Source: Colwellia sp.
GTDB lineage: Bacteria > Pseudomonadota > Gammaproteobacteria > Enterobacterales > Alteromonadaceae
Length of the DNA stretch: 63,625 nt
Reading direction: 5' to 3'
NCBI RefSeq assembly: GCF_013215345.1
Contig: NZ_JABSOV010000015.1
Location: 1-63,625 of the forward strand
Below the pieces are notes generated by a model. It was not told the origin of the DNA and ran no database searches. It saw only the letters and a program-made list of their open reading frames with translations. Position numbers and translations under genes: made by a program. Positions 9,468 through 19,189 of this stretch are shown here, one piece after another; the first letter of the stretch is position 1, and every line of letters begins with the position of its first letter.

Positions 9468-10502
9468 ATGTATGAAAGTTACTATGGCTTTAGTGAACGG
9501 CCTTTCCAGCTAAGTCCTGATCCTCGGTTTTTCTTTGCCACCAGCCATCATCAACGGGCATTATCATATTTACAATACGGCTTAGATCAAGGCGAGGGCT
9601 TTATTGTTATCACTGGCCCTATTGGCACAGGGAAAACAACGATTGCCCGTAATTTATTAGCCAATATTGCTGATGAAAATATTGTCGCGGCTCAATTGGT
9701 TACCACAAATTTATCTCCTAATGAGTTACTTGAGCTTGTTGCTGCTGAGTTTAAAATCACAGTCACTGGTAACAGTAAGGCTGATACACTACGAAGTATT
9801 GAGCAGTTTCTTATCGGCTTAAATAAGCAAGGAAAGCGTGCTTTATTACTTGTTGATGAAGCACAAAACTTGCCGGCAGAAACAGTTGAAGAGCTACGTA
9901 TGCTCTCTAACTTCCAACTAGATAATAAGCCGCTTATTCAAAGCTTCTTACTGGGTCAAGAAGAATTAAAAACCATCATTTCTGCACCTGACATGGAGCA
10001 ATTTAGACAGCGTATTATTGCCTCGGCTCATTTAAAACCACTTAGCGCTGAAGAAGTAAAAGATTATATTAATCATAGGTTAGCGCAGGCCAATTGTAAT
10101 AAAGAAGCTTTATTTTCTGATGATGCCTTTCAGCTTATTTTTGAAAAAACGCTCGGCGTACCGAGAAAAATAAATATTTTTGTTGATAGGCTACTATTAT
10201 TCGGCTTCCTCGAAGAGTTGAGTCACATTAATTGTAAAGTCATTAATGAGGTAGCGAAGGAAATGTCTGTTGAATTAACTGGCTCCCTTAATGGCGCAAC
10301 CCTAGAAAATGAAAGTAAGCCCTTTGTCATCAACTCAACTGAACACGTTGAGAATATAAAAAATGTTTTACGAGAAGTAGAAGAAATATTAGAAGGCTCG
10401 ATTCAACAAAAAGTTAAAATGACCCGCTATATAGATAAGCTTTTAAAACAAAAGAGCCGTGAATTCGCCGAACTACAAAGTAAGGCCACTGATAATAAGT
10501 AA
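9468..10502 (+). CDS. XrtA-associated AAA ATPase (ExeA/GspA-like, TIGR03015)
   Basis: A 344-residue protein. The N-terminus MYESYYGFSERPFQLSPDP is the hallmark of ExeA-family ATPases. Walker A is GPIGTGKTT (about 50), Walker B is ALLLVDEAQNLP (about 125), and sensor-like motifs lie between 180 and 230 (FRQRIIASAHLKPLS). The last 60 residues (EHVENIKNVLREVEEILEG ...) look like a coiled coil. It begins 1 base after the stop of the barrel gene, so translation is probably coupled. In PEP-CTERM loci this ATPase occurs next to the outer-membrane protein; its task, perhaps envelope assembly of the secretion complex, is not established. Confidence 0.88.
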   Translation: MYESYYGFSERPFQLSPDPRFFFATSHHQRALSYLQYGLDQGEGFIVITGPIGTGKTTIARNLLANIADENIVAAQLVTTNLSPNELLELVAAEFKITVTGNSKADTLRSIEQFLIGLNKQGKRALLLVDEAQNLPAETVEELRMLSNFQLDNKPLIQSFLLGQEELKTIISAPDMEQFRQRIIASAHLKPLSAEEVKDYINHRLAQANCNKEALFSDDAFQLIFEKTLGVPRKINIFVDRLLLFGFLEELSHINCKVINEVAKEMSVELTGSLNGATLENESKPFVINSTEHVENIKNVLREVEEILEGSIQQKVKMTRYIDKLLKQKSREFAELQSKATDNK

Positions 10503-10541
10503 TTATCCGTGGCTAATTTTATTTCCATAAATATTAATAAC

Positions 10542-11891
10542 TTAAGTATTAATGGCAATTTTGTATTTTTCAATTAATGAATACAGCGTCGGCCTAGTTA
10601 TTCCCAATAACTCCGACGTTTTAGACATATTTCCTTCCGTCAAAGCATAAGCCTTTTGTATAGCGATAGTTTCTGCTTGCTCACGAACCGCACGTAGATT
10701 TAGCGACAGTTCATACTCAGCATTTTCTTTATCAAAAAAGCCTAAATCAAACGCAGTCACTTGGCTACCTGTACTCATGATAACCGATGATTTTACTTTG
10801 TTTTGTAATTCTCGAATATTACCCGGCCACTTATGATGTCTCAGACCATATAAGGCGTCATCGGCAAATGATTTAACACTACGCTTATACTCGCCAGCGT
10901 ATTGCTGTAAAAAGAAGTTAGCTAAAATAAGCACATCTTCTTCTCGATCACGCAGTGGTGGAATATTCAGAGTGATTTCAGTAATACGGTAAAAAAGATC
11001 TTCACGAAAGGTTTTCTCCGCCACCATACTTTCTAGGTTTTGGTTGGTTGCACAAATAACACGAACATCAACCGGTATTTCTTTACGACCGCCTAAGCGC
11101 TCTATGATTTTTTCTTGTAAAAAACGTAACAATTTAGCTTGTAAGTGATAAGGCATATCACCTATTTCATCTAAAAATAACGTCCCGCCTTGAGCACATT
11201 CTATTTTTCCTAAAGTGGTTTTGTGAGCCCCCGTAAAAGCACCTTTTTCAAAGCCAAACAATTCACTTTCTAATAAATTTTCAGGGATAGAAGCACAGTT
11301 AATGGCAATAAAAGGTTTATCACTACGATCACTCACTTTATGAATAGCTTTGGCGGCGACCTCTTTACCGGTACCACTTTCACCCAGTAATAACGCGGTG
11401 ATTTGAGTAGGAGCAATACGTTGCACCATAAGGCGTAATCTATCAATACTTTCACTACTACCAATAATACCTGTGTCACAGCCCACTATTGATTTCATAC
11501 TGCGGTTATCTGTTTCTATGGTAGCTAAGCTAAAAGCACGTGAAACAATGACATTAATAACATCGCCATCAACAGGTTTTTGATAAAAATCATAAGCGCC
11601 CATTTCTATGGCTTTAAGGGCATTGGTTCGGTCATCATTACCGGTAATAACAATAACTTTAGTATGTGGAGCAAGCGCTAGTATCTGTCTTAATGTTGCC
11701 AAGCCTTCGCTGGCATTGGCGGGGTCTGGTGGTAAGCCTAAATCTAAAGTGACTACTTTAGGTTCATGGCGTCTCACGGCGGCAATAGCACTCTCACGGG
11801 TATCCGCTAATACCACATCGTAATCAGCTAGGCTCCATTTCAATTGTTTTTGTATTCCGAGATCATCATCAACAATCAGTAACTTTTCCAT
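10542..11891 (-). CDS. prsR: PEP-CTERM-box sigma-54 response regulator PrsR
   Basis: A 449-residue NtrC-class regulator. The receiver domain (1-125) has the acidic pocket IVDDD, phospho-acceptor Asp50 in VTLDLGLPP and Lys in YQKPVDGD. The AAA+ domain has Walker A GESGTGKE (near 170) and the sigma-54 contact loop GAFTGA. The C-terminal Fis-type helix-turn-helix reads NMSKTSELLGITRPTLYSLIEKY. This architecture and location match PrsR, the regulator of PEP-CTERM protein genes and exopolysaccharide. It follows the kinase gene by 39 bases and converges with the ATPase gene. Targets would be sigma-54 promoters elsewhere in the genome. Confidence 0.9.
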   Translation of the reverse strand: MEKLLIVDDDLGIQKQLKWSLADYDVVLADTRESAIAAVRRHEPKVVTLDLGLPPDPANASEGLATLRQILALAPHTKVIVITGNDDRTNALKAIEMGAYDFYQKPVDGDVINVIVSRAFSLATIETDNRSMKSIVGCDTGIIGSSESIDRLRLMVQRIAPTQITALLLGESGTGKEVAAKAIHKVSDRSDKPFIAINCASIPENLLESELFGFEKGAFTGAHKTTLGKIECAQGGTLFLDEIGDMPYHLQAKLLRFLQEKIIERLGGRKEIPVDVRVICATNQNLESMVAEKTFREDLFYRITEITLNIPPLRDREEDVLILANFFLQQYAGEYKRSVKSFADDALYGLRHHKWPGNIRELQNKVKSSVIMSTGSQVTAFDLGFFDKENAEYELSLNLRAVREQAETIAIQKAYALTEGNMSKTSELLGITRPTLYSLIEKYKIAINT

Positions 11892-11930
11892 CGCAATGCT
11901 ATTTCCTTTATTTTTAAATATCTATAATTG

Positions 11931-13961
11931 TTAAAGCGCTTTACAGGGTATAATTATTTTAAAATTACTACCTTCATTTTCCTGGCTGGTTACCTGCATG
12001 GTGCCGTCCACGCTCTCAATGAATTGTTTCGCTTCATAAACACCAATGCCCATACCTGCATTACCCTTAGTAGTATCAAAGGGCTTAAATAGGCGATTAG
12101 CGATGAAATCTACTGACATACCACAACCGTTATCAATAATTTCAATATGTAACTCACTTGCCATCATCTGTGCAATTATCTTAACCCAGCCATTATCGTT
12201 TGTCGCTTCTTGTGCGTTTTGTAATAGATGATTTAATACTGAAGAAAGTGTCTCTTCATCAATAGAGATCCTACTATCAAGGGATAATTGCACGCTAATA
12301 TGCGGCATCTGTACATTACGTTGCTCCACTACCGCCATGATTAACGCCTGTATATCGGTATTTTTCTTGCTTGACTCCACCAGTTGTTTATTGCGCAACT
12401 GGGTCAGTACTTTATCTAGCCGCCCTGTTGCCGAGGCAACCGTTTCAAAGACATCATCAATAAAAGCAGGGTTATCTCGATGGCGTTTCGCATTACTATT
12501 AATTAACGACAGTTGCGCTTGAATATTTTTTAAGTCATGCACTAAAAAAGCTGACATACGATTAAAAGCGTCAAACTGCTTAGACTCAGCTATACGTTCA
12601 TTGGCTTCATTAAGTGACAGGTAGTTACTTAATTGTCTAGAGATGGAAAAAAGTAAGTCCCGGTCTTCCCAATTTAATAACCCTTGCTCTGCTGGCATGG
12701 CCAATAAGAAAAAGCCATACACTGATTTATTCATAAAAATGGGAATAATTATATCAATGTGCTTTTGTCGACATAATTGTGCATCTAACGATAAGTCAGG
12801 GTAGCTTTGCTCAACAACAGCTAGCTCTCGGACATCAATAATCCAACCATGTTGTTGACAAAATTCATCAACGGTAACTAAACAGTTTAAATCCTCTTGT
12901 TCAAGTCGATAGTTTTGTTGGTAAAGGCACTGATAATTACCACTCGATACTTTTTTAACTAATGCCCCTTGCTCGATATTCAAAGATGAACAAATAATAT
13001 GAGTAGCGGTATGATAGTAATCATCACTTTCGCCAATTTCGAGCTGCTCTATTGATTTAAGCCACTCAATTCGATAATCATATTTATTAGCAAAAAAGTG
13101 TTTGGTGATAAAGACCTTAACTTCTCGACGTAATCTCTCAGTAATTAATAGTGCAGCTAAAACACTACCACCTAAAAGAATAAAGGCGATACTAATTACA
13201 TCCCCCCAAGTACCACCAAAAAAGTTAATCGCATAGCCAGCTATGGCTAATAACAATAAGTATACCCCTGAAATTAATAACATAGAGCTATAGAAAACCA
13301 TTTCACGGGAGACAAAAACATCCACTGACCAGTCTTTTATCCGTCGAGTACTGACCAATATTAACGGCATACCTAACGCAGTAATGAAGCCTCGGGCATA
13401 CCAGTAAGAAAAGTCTAATTGGTTAACCATGGCTGCCTGAGCAAAAAGTACAAAATCAAACACTGTTGCCATACCTAAGGCTATGATCAATGACCATAGA
13501 GCCCATTTTACTTTAACTTCGGCATTTCTATATAACTGTTCAAGTAAGACCAGTAGCCACAAATTAAGTAATAAAAATAATGAGAATAAAAGCTTAACGC
13601 TATCTGGAATAAATAATGCAGCTCCCCAGCAGAGTGTTGATAAGCCAGCCCAAATTTGTAGGTACTGCTTGATTTTCGGGTCAGTAACAAAGGCTTTAAC
13701 TGAGGTGATATTGGCTTGTGTGCAAAGAATTAACAGCGACCAAGCCGCTAATTTAAAAGTTTCTATGCCGAGAACAATAAGTAATGAAAAACCTTGTGTG
13801 GGTTGTAGTGCGGCGCTGAGCGATGATGAAAAAACTAAAAGTGAGGCTAATAAGACTAAACCACCAGCGAGGATTTTATTTCGTGCCGCTAACAGTAATA
13901 AAATAAAAACAGCATAAGCACAAGCTGCTAAAAAATAGCCTGAAGTACCAATTATTTCCAT
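11931..13961 (-). CDS. prsK: PEP-CTERM-system histidine kinase PrsK
   Basis: A 676-residue membrane histidine kinase. The N-terminal 300 residues contain about eight or more hydrophobic helices, with no classical periplasmic sensor domain. A GAF-like region (about 300-450) follows, then the H-box FLVHDLKNIQAQL (near 477) and a HATPase domain with the N box LLQNAQEAT, IDNGCGM and GMGIGVYEAKQF. This layout fits PrsK, the partner of PrsR. The unusual H-box (HDLKN) is typical of that family. The signal sensed is unknown; the multi-helix input resembles sensors that read lipid or membrane state, which is only a suggestion. Confidence 0.88.
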   Translation of the reverse strand: MEIIGTSGYFLAACAYAVFILLLLAARNKILAGGLVLLASLLVFSSSLSAALQPTQGFSLLIVLGIETFKLAAWSLLILCTQANITSVKAFVTDPKIKQYLQIWAGLSTLCWGAALFIPDSVKLLFSLFLLLNLWLLVLLEQLYRNAEVKVKWALWSLIIALGMATVFDFVLFAQAAMVNQLDFSYWYARGFITALGMPLILVSTRRIKDWSVDVFVSREMVFYSSMLLISGVYLLLLAIAGYAINFFGGTWGDVISIAFILLGGSVLAALLITERLRREVKVFITKHFFANKYDYRIEWLKSIEQLEIGESDDYYHTATHIICSSLNIEQGALVKKVSSGNYQCLYQQNYRLEQEDLNCLVTVDEFCQQHGWIIDVRELAVVEQSYPDLSLDAQLCRQKHIDIIIPIFMNKSVYGFFLLAMPAEQGLLNWEDRDLLFSISRQLSNYLSLNEANERIAESKQFDAFNRMSAFLVHDLKNIQAQLSLINSNAKRHRDNPAFIDDVFETVASATGRLDKVLTQLRNKQLVESSKKNTDIQALIMAVVEQRNVQMPHISVQLSLDSRISIDEETLSSVLNHLLQNAQEATNDNGWVKIIAQMMASELHIEIIDNGCGMSVDFIANRLFKPFDTTKGNAGMGIGVYEAKQFIESVDGTMQVTSQENEGSNFKIIIPCKAL

Positions 13962-14132
13962 ATATATTTACCTGAATTTTTAGCTGCGGTATTAATTAGT
14001 CACTGTATTGTATTCGGAGAAAACTAACAACTAGCCATAGTGATGCCTTTGCCGGATTGACAATGATTATATATGAATTTACTTTTTTTTTTAGCTTTCT
14101 TAATTACCCTTTAACAACAAAGCAACTTAGCT

Positions 14133-17100
14133 CTATAGCTTCGGCTCTACCTCCTTGGTAAACAGCTCAGTTAAAATTGGTACCAACAAGAAACTAGAAA
14201 TAGCAGAAATACATAAACCAGAAATTAACACCACACCGAGTGGTTGCCATAAACCGCCACCAAATAAAGTTAATGGAATTAAACCACCTATAGTCGTTAA
14301 CGTGGTTAGCAATATAGGCGTAAAACGCACCGCACTAGCCTGTAATATTGCTGAGTGTTTATCTAAACCAGAGCGTAAATTAGCATTGGTGGTATCAATC
14401 AAAATAATGGCATTGTTTACCACAATACCAAATAAACTAATCAAACCAACAAAAGCCATCATAGAGAAAGATAATCCGGTTAAATATAAGCCGATAATAG
14501 AGCCAGCCATGGCAAATGGAATTGAGCTAAAAATAATCAGCGGCTGTAAAATAGATTTAAACTGCAACACTAATACCGCAAATATCCCCATCGCAGTTAT
14601 CAGCATGACTTGTGTTAAACCAGCGAAGGTTTTTTGTCGTGATTCTTCTTCTCCGCCTAAAGTAAAGTACATGCCTTTAGGTAAGTCATACAGCTCAAGG
14701 TAAGCCACTAATTCATTGGTGATGTCACCGACAGAATATCCAGTTTCAACATCTGCTGATACTTTGGCCATGCGTAACTTTTGGTAATGAAAAAAGTCAC
14801 TGCCACCTTTTTTTAGCTCCATGGTCGCTAATTGTTCAAGCGGGATAGCTACACCTTGATTATTGCTAATTTCTATTGCCGAAAAACTCTCAATGCTGGG
14901 GTTTTCTCGACGAATCATAATAGGGTAGTCTTCACCATTATTATCATTAAACTGACCTATGGCAGTGCCCGATAGAATGGTACTAATGGTATTATCTAAT
15001 CGTTCAATACTAACGCCACTGAGTGAGGCCTGTTGATAGTCAATAGTAAGCACTAACTCGGTATTTGCCATACCAATAGGATTATCAATATTTACTACTC
15101 CTGATAACTGTCGCATTTTCGCCGCTAAATCATTAGCAACTTGCTCTAAATCAGGCAAAGATTCACTTAACAGCCGAATAGCAATAACTTGGTCGGTCAC
15201 GGGTCCTTGAGTAAACTCTTTAACGGTGATTTCCGCCTGTTGCCAGTAAGAAAAATCATCACGTAGATTTTTTACTAAGGCGGTTACTTCATCCACTTGA
15301 TAAGCTTTTAACACTAACAATGCTTGGCCAAAACGAATCATGCCTCGTTTCGGCACTTCATTATAATAAATACGCGGGTTAGCATTACCAATATTAAGTG
15401 CTACTTTATCAACTAAAGTATACTGCTTAACATGCTGACGTACTTGCTGAAGAACCTCATCGGTATAGGCTAGCGATGAATTTGCCGGTGTTGTGACATT
15501 AATTAGCAGCATAGGTTTTTCAGCTTTAGGGAATAAGCTAACACCTACTTGGCCAAACAGAGAAAACATGGCCATTAAAGCAGCCAAACTAACAATAACA
15601 ACGGCTATTTTGTGCCGTATTAATACCTTTAAAGTATTGCTATAAGTTTTTTCAGCAAATTGATTGGCATAATGTTGTAAGGTTTGTATTTTCAGCGCTT
15701 TAGGCTTAGCTCCTTTATCAATAACAACCAGTAGTTTACTGGCTAGAAGAGGCGTTAAGGTTAATGCCACGAATAACGAGGCAAGTAGTACTAACACTAC
15801 AGTTACCGGCATTGAGCGAATAAAATCGCCGGTATTACTTTGGATCATCAGCATAGGTAAAAAAGCCAACATGGTAGTAATTGTGCCACTGGCTATGGCC
15901 CAAGCAACTTTACTGGTGCCACTTGCTGCCGCTTGCTTGATATCTTTACCAAGTTTCTTTTCTCTATGAATACTCTCAGTAACCACGATTGCGTTATCAA
16001 CCAACAAGCCTAAAGCTATTATTAAACCGACTATGGACATTTGTTGTAAGCCATAACCACTAAAATCCAACCAACCTATAGCCATCAAAAATGAAATGGG
16101 GATAGCAAGTATCACCACTAACGCTTCTCGGAAGCCTAAAAACAATAAGGCCATCAAACCTACAATAATTAGCCCTTGTGTTAAGTTATCAAAAAAACCA
16201 TTTACACGAACGTTAACACTGTCGGCTTGTTGAAATAATTTGGCCAATTTTATTCCACTAGGTAAATTCTGTTGAAACAGCTCTATTTCTTGGTTTATTT
16301 GTTCGGTTAAAACAAATATATTGGTTTTCTCTCGCTGCTCCACCGTGATAAATATCGCTGGTATATCATCAAAATAAGCTAAATAGCTCGGCTCTGCGCT
16401 AGCAAAACTGACACTAGCAATATCTTTGACTTTTAATATACCATTGGCATTAGCAATATTACTGCTACTAATAATAGTATTTTCAATATCAACCAGTTGG
16501 GTGAAATTTCCACTGGCTTTGACATTAAACCGCCGAGTACCCGCATCAACAAAGCCAGGGGTAATGTTCAATGCTCGGCCTTGCAGGATTTGATTAATAT
16601 CAATAAGCGCTAAGCCATAATATTTCAATAACGCCAGATCAATATCTATTGCCACTATTTGCCGTGGATAGCCCCATATACTTGCCTTACGCACACTGGC
16701 TATGGTTTCAAGTCGTTTTTCTAGTAACTTAGCATGCAACTCCATGGTTTTATAATCAGTTGGCTCTGACCACAAAGCCAACTGCATTATGGCCACACTG
16801 CTTGGTGTTGCTTTTAAGACTAATAATTCCGCAATACCGCTAGGTAAGTTAGGCCTTACCGTTGATACCGCCTGCTTAACTTTATTAAATGCCGCTTCGG
16901 CATCTGTGCCATAAAGAAAGTCTATGGTGATCCTTACCGCGCCATTATGGATTTTGGCTTCAATTTTTTTAATATTTTCAATATCAGCAATTTCTTGTTC
17001 CAAAGGATCAACCACTAATGTTTCAATATCACTGGGTGAAGCGCCTGGATAAACCACTTCAATTAAGGTAACCGGTAAATCAAACTGTGGATCTTCTGAG

Positions 17101-17201
17101 CGAGGCATATTTAAATAGGAAAGCACACCAACCAAAACCAGTAACAATATAATAGTTATAGTGAACGGGGCATTATCTATCGCTAATCTAGGGAGTTTCA
17201 T
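14133..17201 (-). CDS. RND-family efflux transporter permease subunit
   Basis: A 1022-residue inner-membrane pump of the AcrB/HAE1 superfamily. The N-terminal membrane helix leads into NMPRSEDPQFDLPVTLIEVVYPGASPSDIE, typical of the simpler RND pumps. Duplicated blocks of six helices (about 330-530 and 845-1010) enclose two large periplasmic loops. Helix 4 shows LIIALGLLVDNAIVV, the segment with the proton-relay Asp. The second half has the matching SLFGIVVNNAIILID. It starts 12 bases after the stop of the membrane-fusion gene, so the two form one operon. No outer-membrane factor gene is adjacent; a TolC-like protein coded elsewhere would be needed. The substrate is unknown. Confidence 0.92.
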   Translation of the reverse strand: MKLPRLAIDNAPFTITIILLLVLVGVLSYLNMPRSEDPQFDLPVTLIEVVYPGASPSDIETLVVDPLEQEIADIENIKKIEAKIHNGAVRITIDFLYGTDAEAAFNKVKQAVSTVRPNLPSGIAELLVLKATPSSVAIMQLALWSEPTDYKTMELHAKLLEKRLETIASVRKASIWGYPRQIVAIDIDLALLKYYGLALIDINQILQGRALNITPGFVDAGTRRFNVKASGNFTQLVDIENTIISSSNIANANGILKVKDIASVSFASAEPSYLAYFDDIPAIFITVEQREKTNIFVLTEQINQEIELFQQNLPSGIKLAKLFQQADSVNVRVNGFFDNLTQGLIIVGLMALLFLGFREALVVILAIPISFLMAIGWLDFSGYGLQQMSIVGLIIALGLLVDNAIVVTESIHREKKLGKDIKQAAASGTSKVAWAIASGTITTMLAFLPMLMIQSNTGDFIRSMPVTVVLVLLASLFVALTLTPLLASKLLVVIDKGAKPKALKIQTLQHYANQFAEKTYSNTLKVLIRHKIAVVIVSLAALMAMFSLFGQVGVSLFPKAEKPMLLINVTTPANSSLAYTDEVLQQVRQHVKQYTLVDKVALNIGNANPRIYYNEVPKRGMIRFGQALLVLKAYQVDEVTALVKNLRDDFSYWQQAEITVKEFTQGPVTDQVIAIRLLSESLPDLEQVANDLAAKMRQLSGVVNIDNPIGMANTELVLTIDYQQASLSGVSIERLDNTISTILSGTAIGQFNDNNGEDYPIMIRRENPSIESFSAIEISNNQGVAIPLEQLATMELKKGGSDFFHYQKLRMAKVSADVETGYSVGDITNELVAYLELYDLPKGMYFTLGGEEESRQKTFAGLTQVMLITAMGIFAVLVLQFKSILQPLIIFSSIPFAMAGSIIGLYLTGLSFSMMAFVGLISLFGIVVNNAIILIDTTNANLRSGLDKHSAILQASAVRFTPILLTTLTTIGGLIPLTLFGGGLWQPLGVVLISGLCISAISSFLLVPILTELFTKEVEPKL

Positions 17202-17213
17202 CTGCTAATACCC

Positions 17214-18284
17214 TTATTGATATTGTGCTTCATCTACCGACGGCTCTTTCGCCAAAGTCAGCTGTTGCCAGCCTCGAGTAACAATAGTTAAGGGTAGGGA
17301 GCTTTGCTTAGCGGACAAATAGATATATTCATTTGAGAGCTGCTTAATGACAAACGCCTGCTGTTGATAACCTTCAGCTTCAGTCGAATTACTAACTAGC
17401 ACCATAATTAAGGCCCGACCTTGGCTATCAACACTATTAAGCGCCTCAATAGGTAAACGATAAGCAAGGATGTCGGTAGTAATGTCAGTTATGACATGGG
17501 CTAGTTGACCGACAATAATTTGATTGGCGGCTATATCTTCTAACAGTACTTCAATAGTAAACAAATGACTTTTTTGATCGGCAATAGCCGGAATTTTGCT
17601 GACAGTGCCCGAGGATACTCCAAATTGCGCTAAATTGACCTTCATATTTTGCTTTAATGTAACTAAATTAACTTCCGCTGCGGTTAGCGCCACACGAACC
17701 ACTAAGTTGTTTTTTATAGCAGCTATTTGTAATGCACTTTGGTTTGGGTTTTGTAACTCACCTAACTCGGTAAATCGGTTTAATACTACGCCATCAAAAG
17801 GAGCTAACAATTGCGCTTTAGCGAGGTTATATAAAGCCACTTTATGGCTGGCACGTGTCGTTATCAATAACGTTTTAGCATCATCTAATGCTTGCTGAGA
17901 GCTCAAGTTTTTACTCAGTAAAGTATTTATGCGCTTAACATCTCGCTTTGCTTGTAATAAATGCGCATAACTAGAGTGTTTATCCGCTATTAGCTCAGCA
18001 GTATCAAGTTGTGCAAGCAATTGACCTTTACTAAATCTTTCACCTTCATCAATGTTAAGTTCTTCCAAGTAACCACTGCTTTTAAAAGATAGGTTTAGCG
18101 TTCGCTTAAAGGCTAACTTACCGGTACGGTTAATATGCTTAACAATAGGCTCAACTTTAAGGGTTTTAGTTTCAATCGCTTGCCCATAAACAGGCGTCAT
18201 TAATGACGTACTGACGATAAACAAACTTATCAGTAACATTGGGGCTATTCGTGATGAAAGTAACCCGAAAATACGTGGTTTCAT
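17214..18284 (-). CDS. RND efflux periplasmic adaptor (membrane fusion protein)
   Basis: A 356-residue membrane-fusion protein. A hydrophobic N-terminal segment (MLLISLFIVSTSLMTPVYG) serves as signal or anchor. A lipoyl/barrel-sandwich half (SFKSSGYLEELNIDEGERFSKGQLLAQLD, about 65-95) is followed by a short alpha-hairpin (about 100-150). The second lipoyl half is LAPFDGVVLNRFTELGELQNPN, and a beta-barrel domain follows. It links the downstream RND permease to an outer-membrane channel. It is the first gene of the two-gene operon; about 220 bases of AT-rich sequence with no recognisable regulator gene separate it from the tRNA. Confidence 0.9.
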   Translation of the reverse strand: MKPRIFGLLSSRIAPMLLISLFIVSTSLMTPVYGQAIETKTLKVEPIVKHINRTGKLAFKRTLNLSFKSSGYLEELNIDEGERFSKGQLLAQLDTAELIADKHSSYAHLLQAKRDVKRINTLLSKNLSSQQALDDAKTLLITTRASHKVALYNLAKAQLLAPFDGVVLNRFTELGELQNPNQSALQIAAIKNNLVVRVALTAAEVNLVTLKQNMKVNLAQFGVSSGTVSKIPAIADQKSHLFTIEVLLEDIAANQIIVGQLAHVITDITTDILAYRLPIEALNSVDSQGRALIMVLVSNSTEAEGYQQQAFVIKQLSNEYIYLSAKQSSLPLTIVTRGWQQLTLAKEPSVDEAQYQ

Positions 18285-18503
18285 TTTGGTAATACAACCG
18301 AAAGTTTAATAGGGTATTCATAACTTTAGGCAGTTTTTTAACTAAAGTACATAAGTTTTATAAATATAGGGGATTAGTGATAAGTAAAGCTAACGACTAA
18401 TGAGATATTTTCGACAACTTAACTAGACAAGCATATTGATAAATTATAGTATTTGCCGCGCATTCCTTGAGGTAATATTAAACTTAGTATATTCCTCAAC
18501 AAA

Positions 18504-18580
18504 CCACCCGTAGCTCAGCTGGATAGAGCGCGCCCCTCCGGAGGGCGAGGTCACAGGTTCGACTCCTGTCGGGTGGACCA
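18504..18580 (+). tRNA. tRNA-Arg (anticodon CCG)
   Basis: A 77-base cloverleaf can be folded by hand. The acceptor stem is CCACCCG with CGGGTGG, the D-arm is GCTC...GAGC, and the anticodon stem CGCCC/GGGCG has the loop CTCCGGA (anticodon CCG, reading CGG). The T-arm is ACAGG TTCGACT CCTGT, and CCA is encoded at the end. It resembles E. coli argX-type tRNA-Arg(CCG). It stands alone, between the divergent RND operon and an unknown small gene. tRNA 3' ends are common integration targets, but no integrase is seen here. Confidence 0.97.
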
Positions 18581-18931
18581 TTTATTTAAAGTAAAAACCT
18601 TGCTGATTGCTTTAATAGTCAATACTTCATTGAGCTGAAAACTAAATACTTGGCAATGCCCAGCATATATCCCTTATCTTAAAATTGTCCAATTCTAGGT
18701 CTATCATCCTAAATTTATTGCTATAAAGGATGACTTAAACGCTTTATATCCACTTTGTAAAAATCTAATTGAGTAAATACTATTTTTTTCATTCGGTATA
18801 TAAGTCATTGATACCAAGCTTTGTATTGTTCCCATAGGCTACTTTACGATTGGAGTAATAGCTTGAGTGTCAAAGTTATAAAAATGAAATTGGTGTGAGT
18901 TAGCGTAATAATGTTGAAAGAAAATTAATAA
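18581..18931. other. Intergenic stretch with no recognisable gene
   Basis: About 350 AT-rich bases between the tRNA and a small leftward gene. I find no convincing open frame and no clear terminator after the tRNA. There is only a weak 6-base inverted repeat (TCATCC/GGATGA near 18705-18733). It could be decayed sequence, but nothing identifies it. Confidence 0.4.
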
Positions 18932-19111
18932 CTAAGATACTCTTTGGCAATAGTCATCATTTTCTTCGACATATATTTGGGCTTGGGCAATAGAGCCAAA
19001 ATAATAGTTAAGTAATTTGCTACGTTTATCGCGAATAGTGATAGGGATATCGAGTTGTTGAACAACATCAAGCCAGGTTTTAACGAGAGTTAATGGCGGT
19101 AGTTCTTGCAT
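18932..19111 (-). CDS. Small hypothetical protein, 59 residues
   Basis: The frame runs from ATG at 19111 to TAG at 18934-18932, preceded by AAGGA about 9 bases upstream, a plausible ribosome-binding site. The product begins MQELPPLTLVKTWLDVVQQL and ends with an acidic tail (VEENDDYCQRVS). The composition looks like a real small soluble protein: an amphipathic N-terminal helix, no signal peptide and no membrane segment. I do not recognise the family. It resembles other very short conserved proteins of Alteromonadales in size only. It lies alone next to a decayed gene, so it could also be a remnant. Confidence 0.5.
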   Translation of the reverse strand: MQELPPLTLVKTWLDVVQQLDIPITIRDKRSKLLNYYFGSIAQAQIYVEENDDYCQRVS

Positions 19112-19189
19112 AATTTCATCCTTGAAAGTAATAACAATAGATACTTTACGTTAAAAATTTGTTAATTCAAAGCTGGTATCTGCTATTTG

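Noticed and set aside
13483-13917. 144-residue plus-strand open frame opposite prsK
   Set aside because: It lies wholly inside the conserved membrane region of PrsK on the other strand, with no sensible composition.
14155-14703. 182-residue plus-strand open frame opposite the RND permease
   Set aside because: It is the antisense shadow of the conserved C-terminal helices of the permease.
18504-18580. tRNA-Arg as the attachment site of a genomic island
   Set aside because: No integrase gene or direct repeat of the tRNA 3' end is visible in the flanking sequence.
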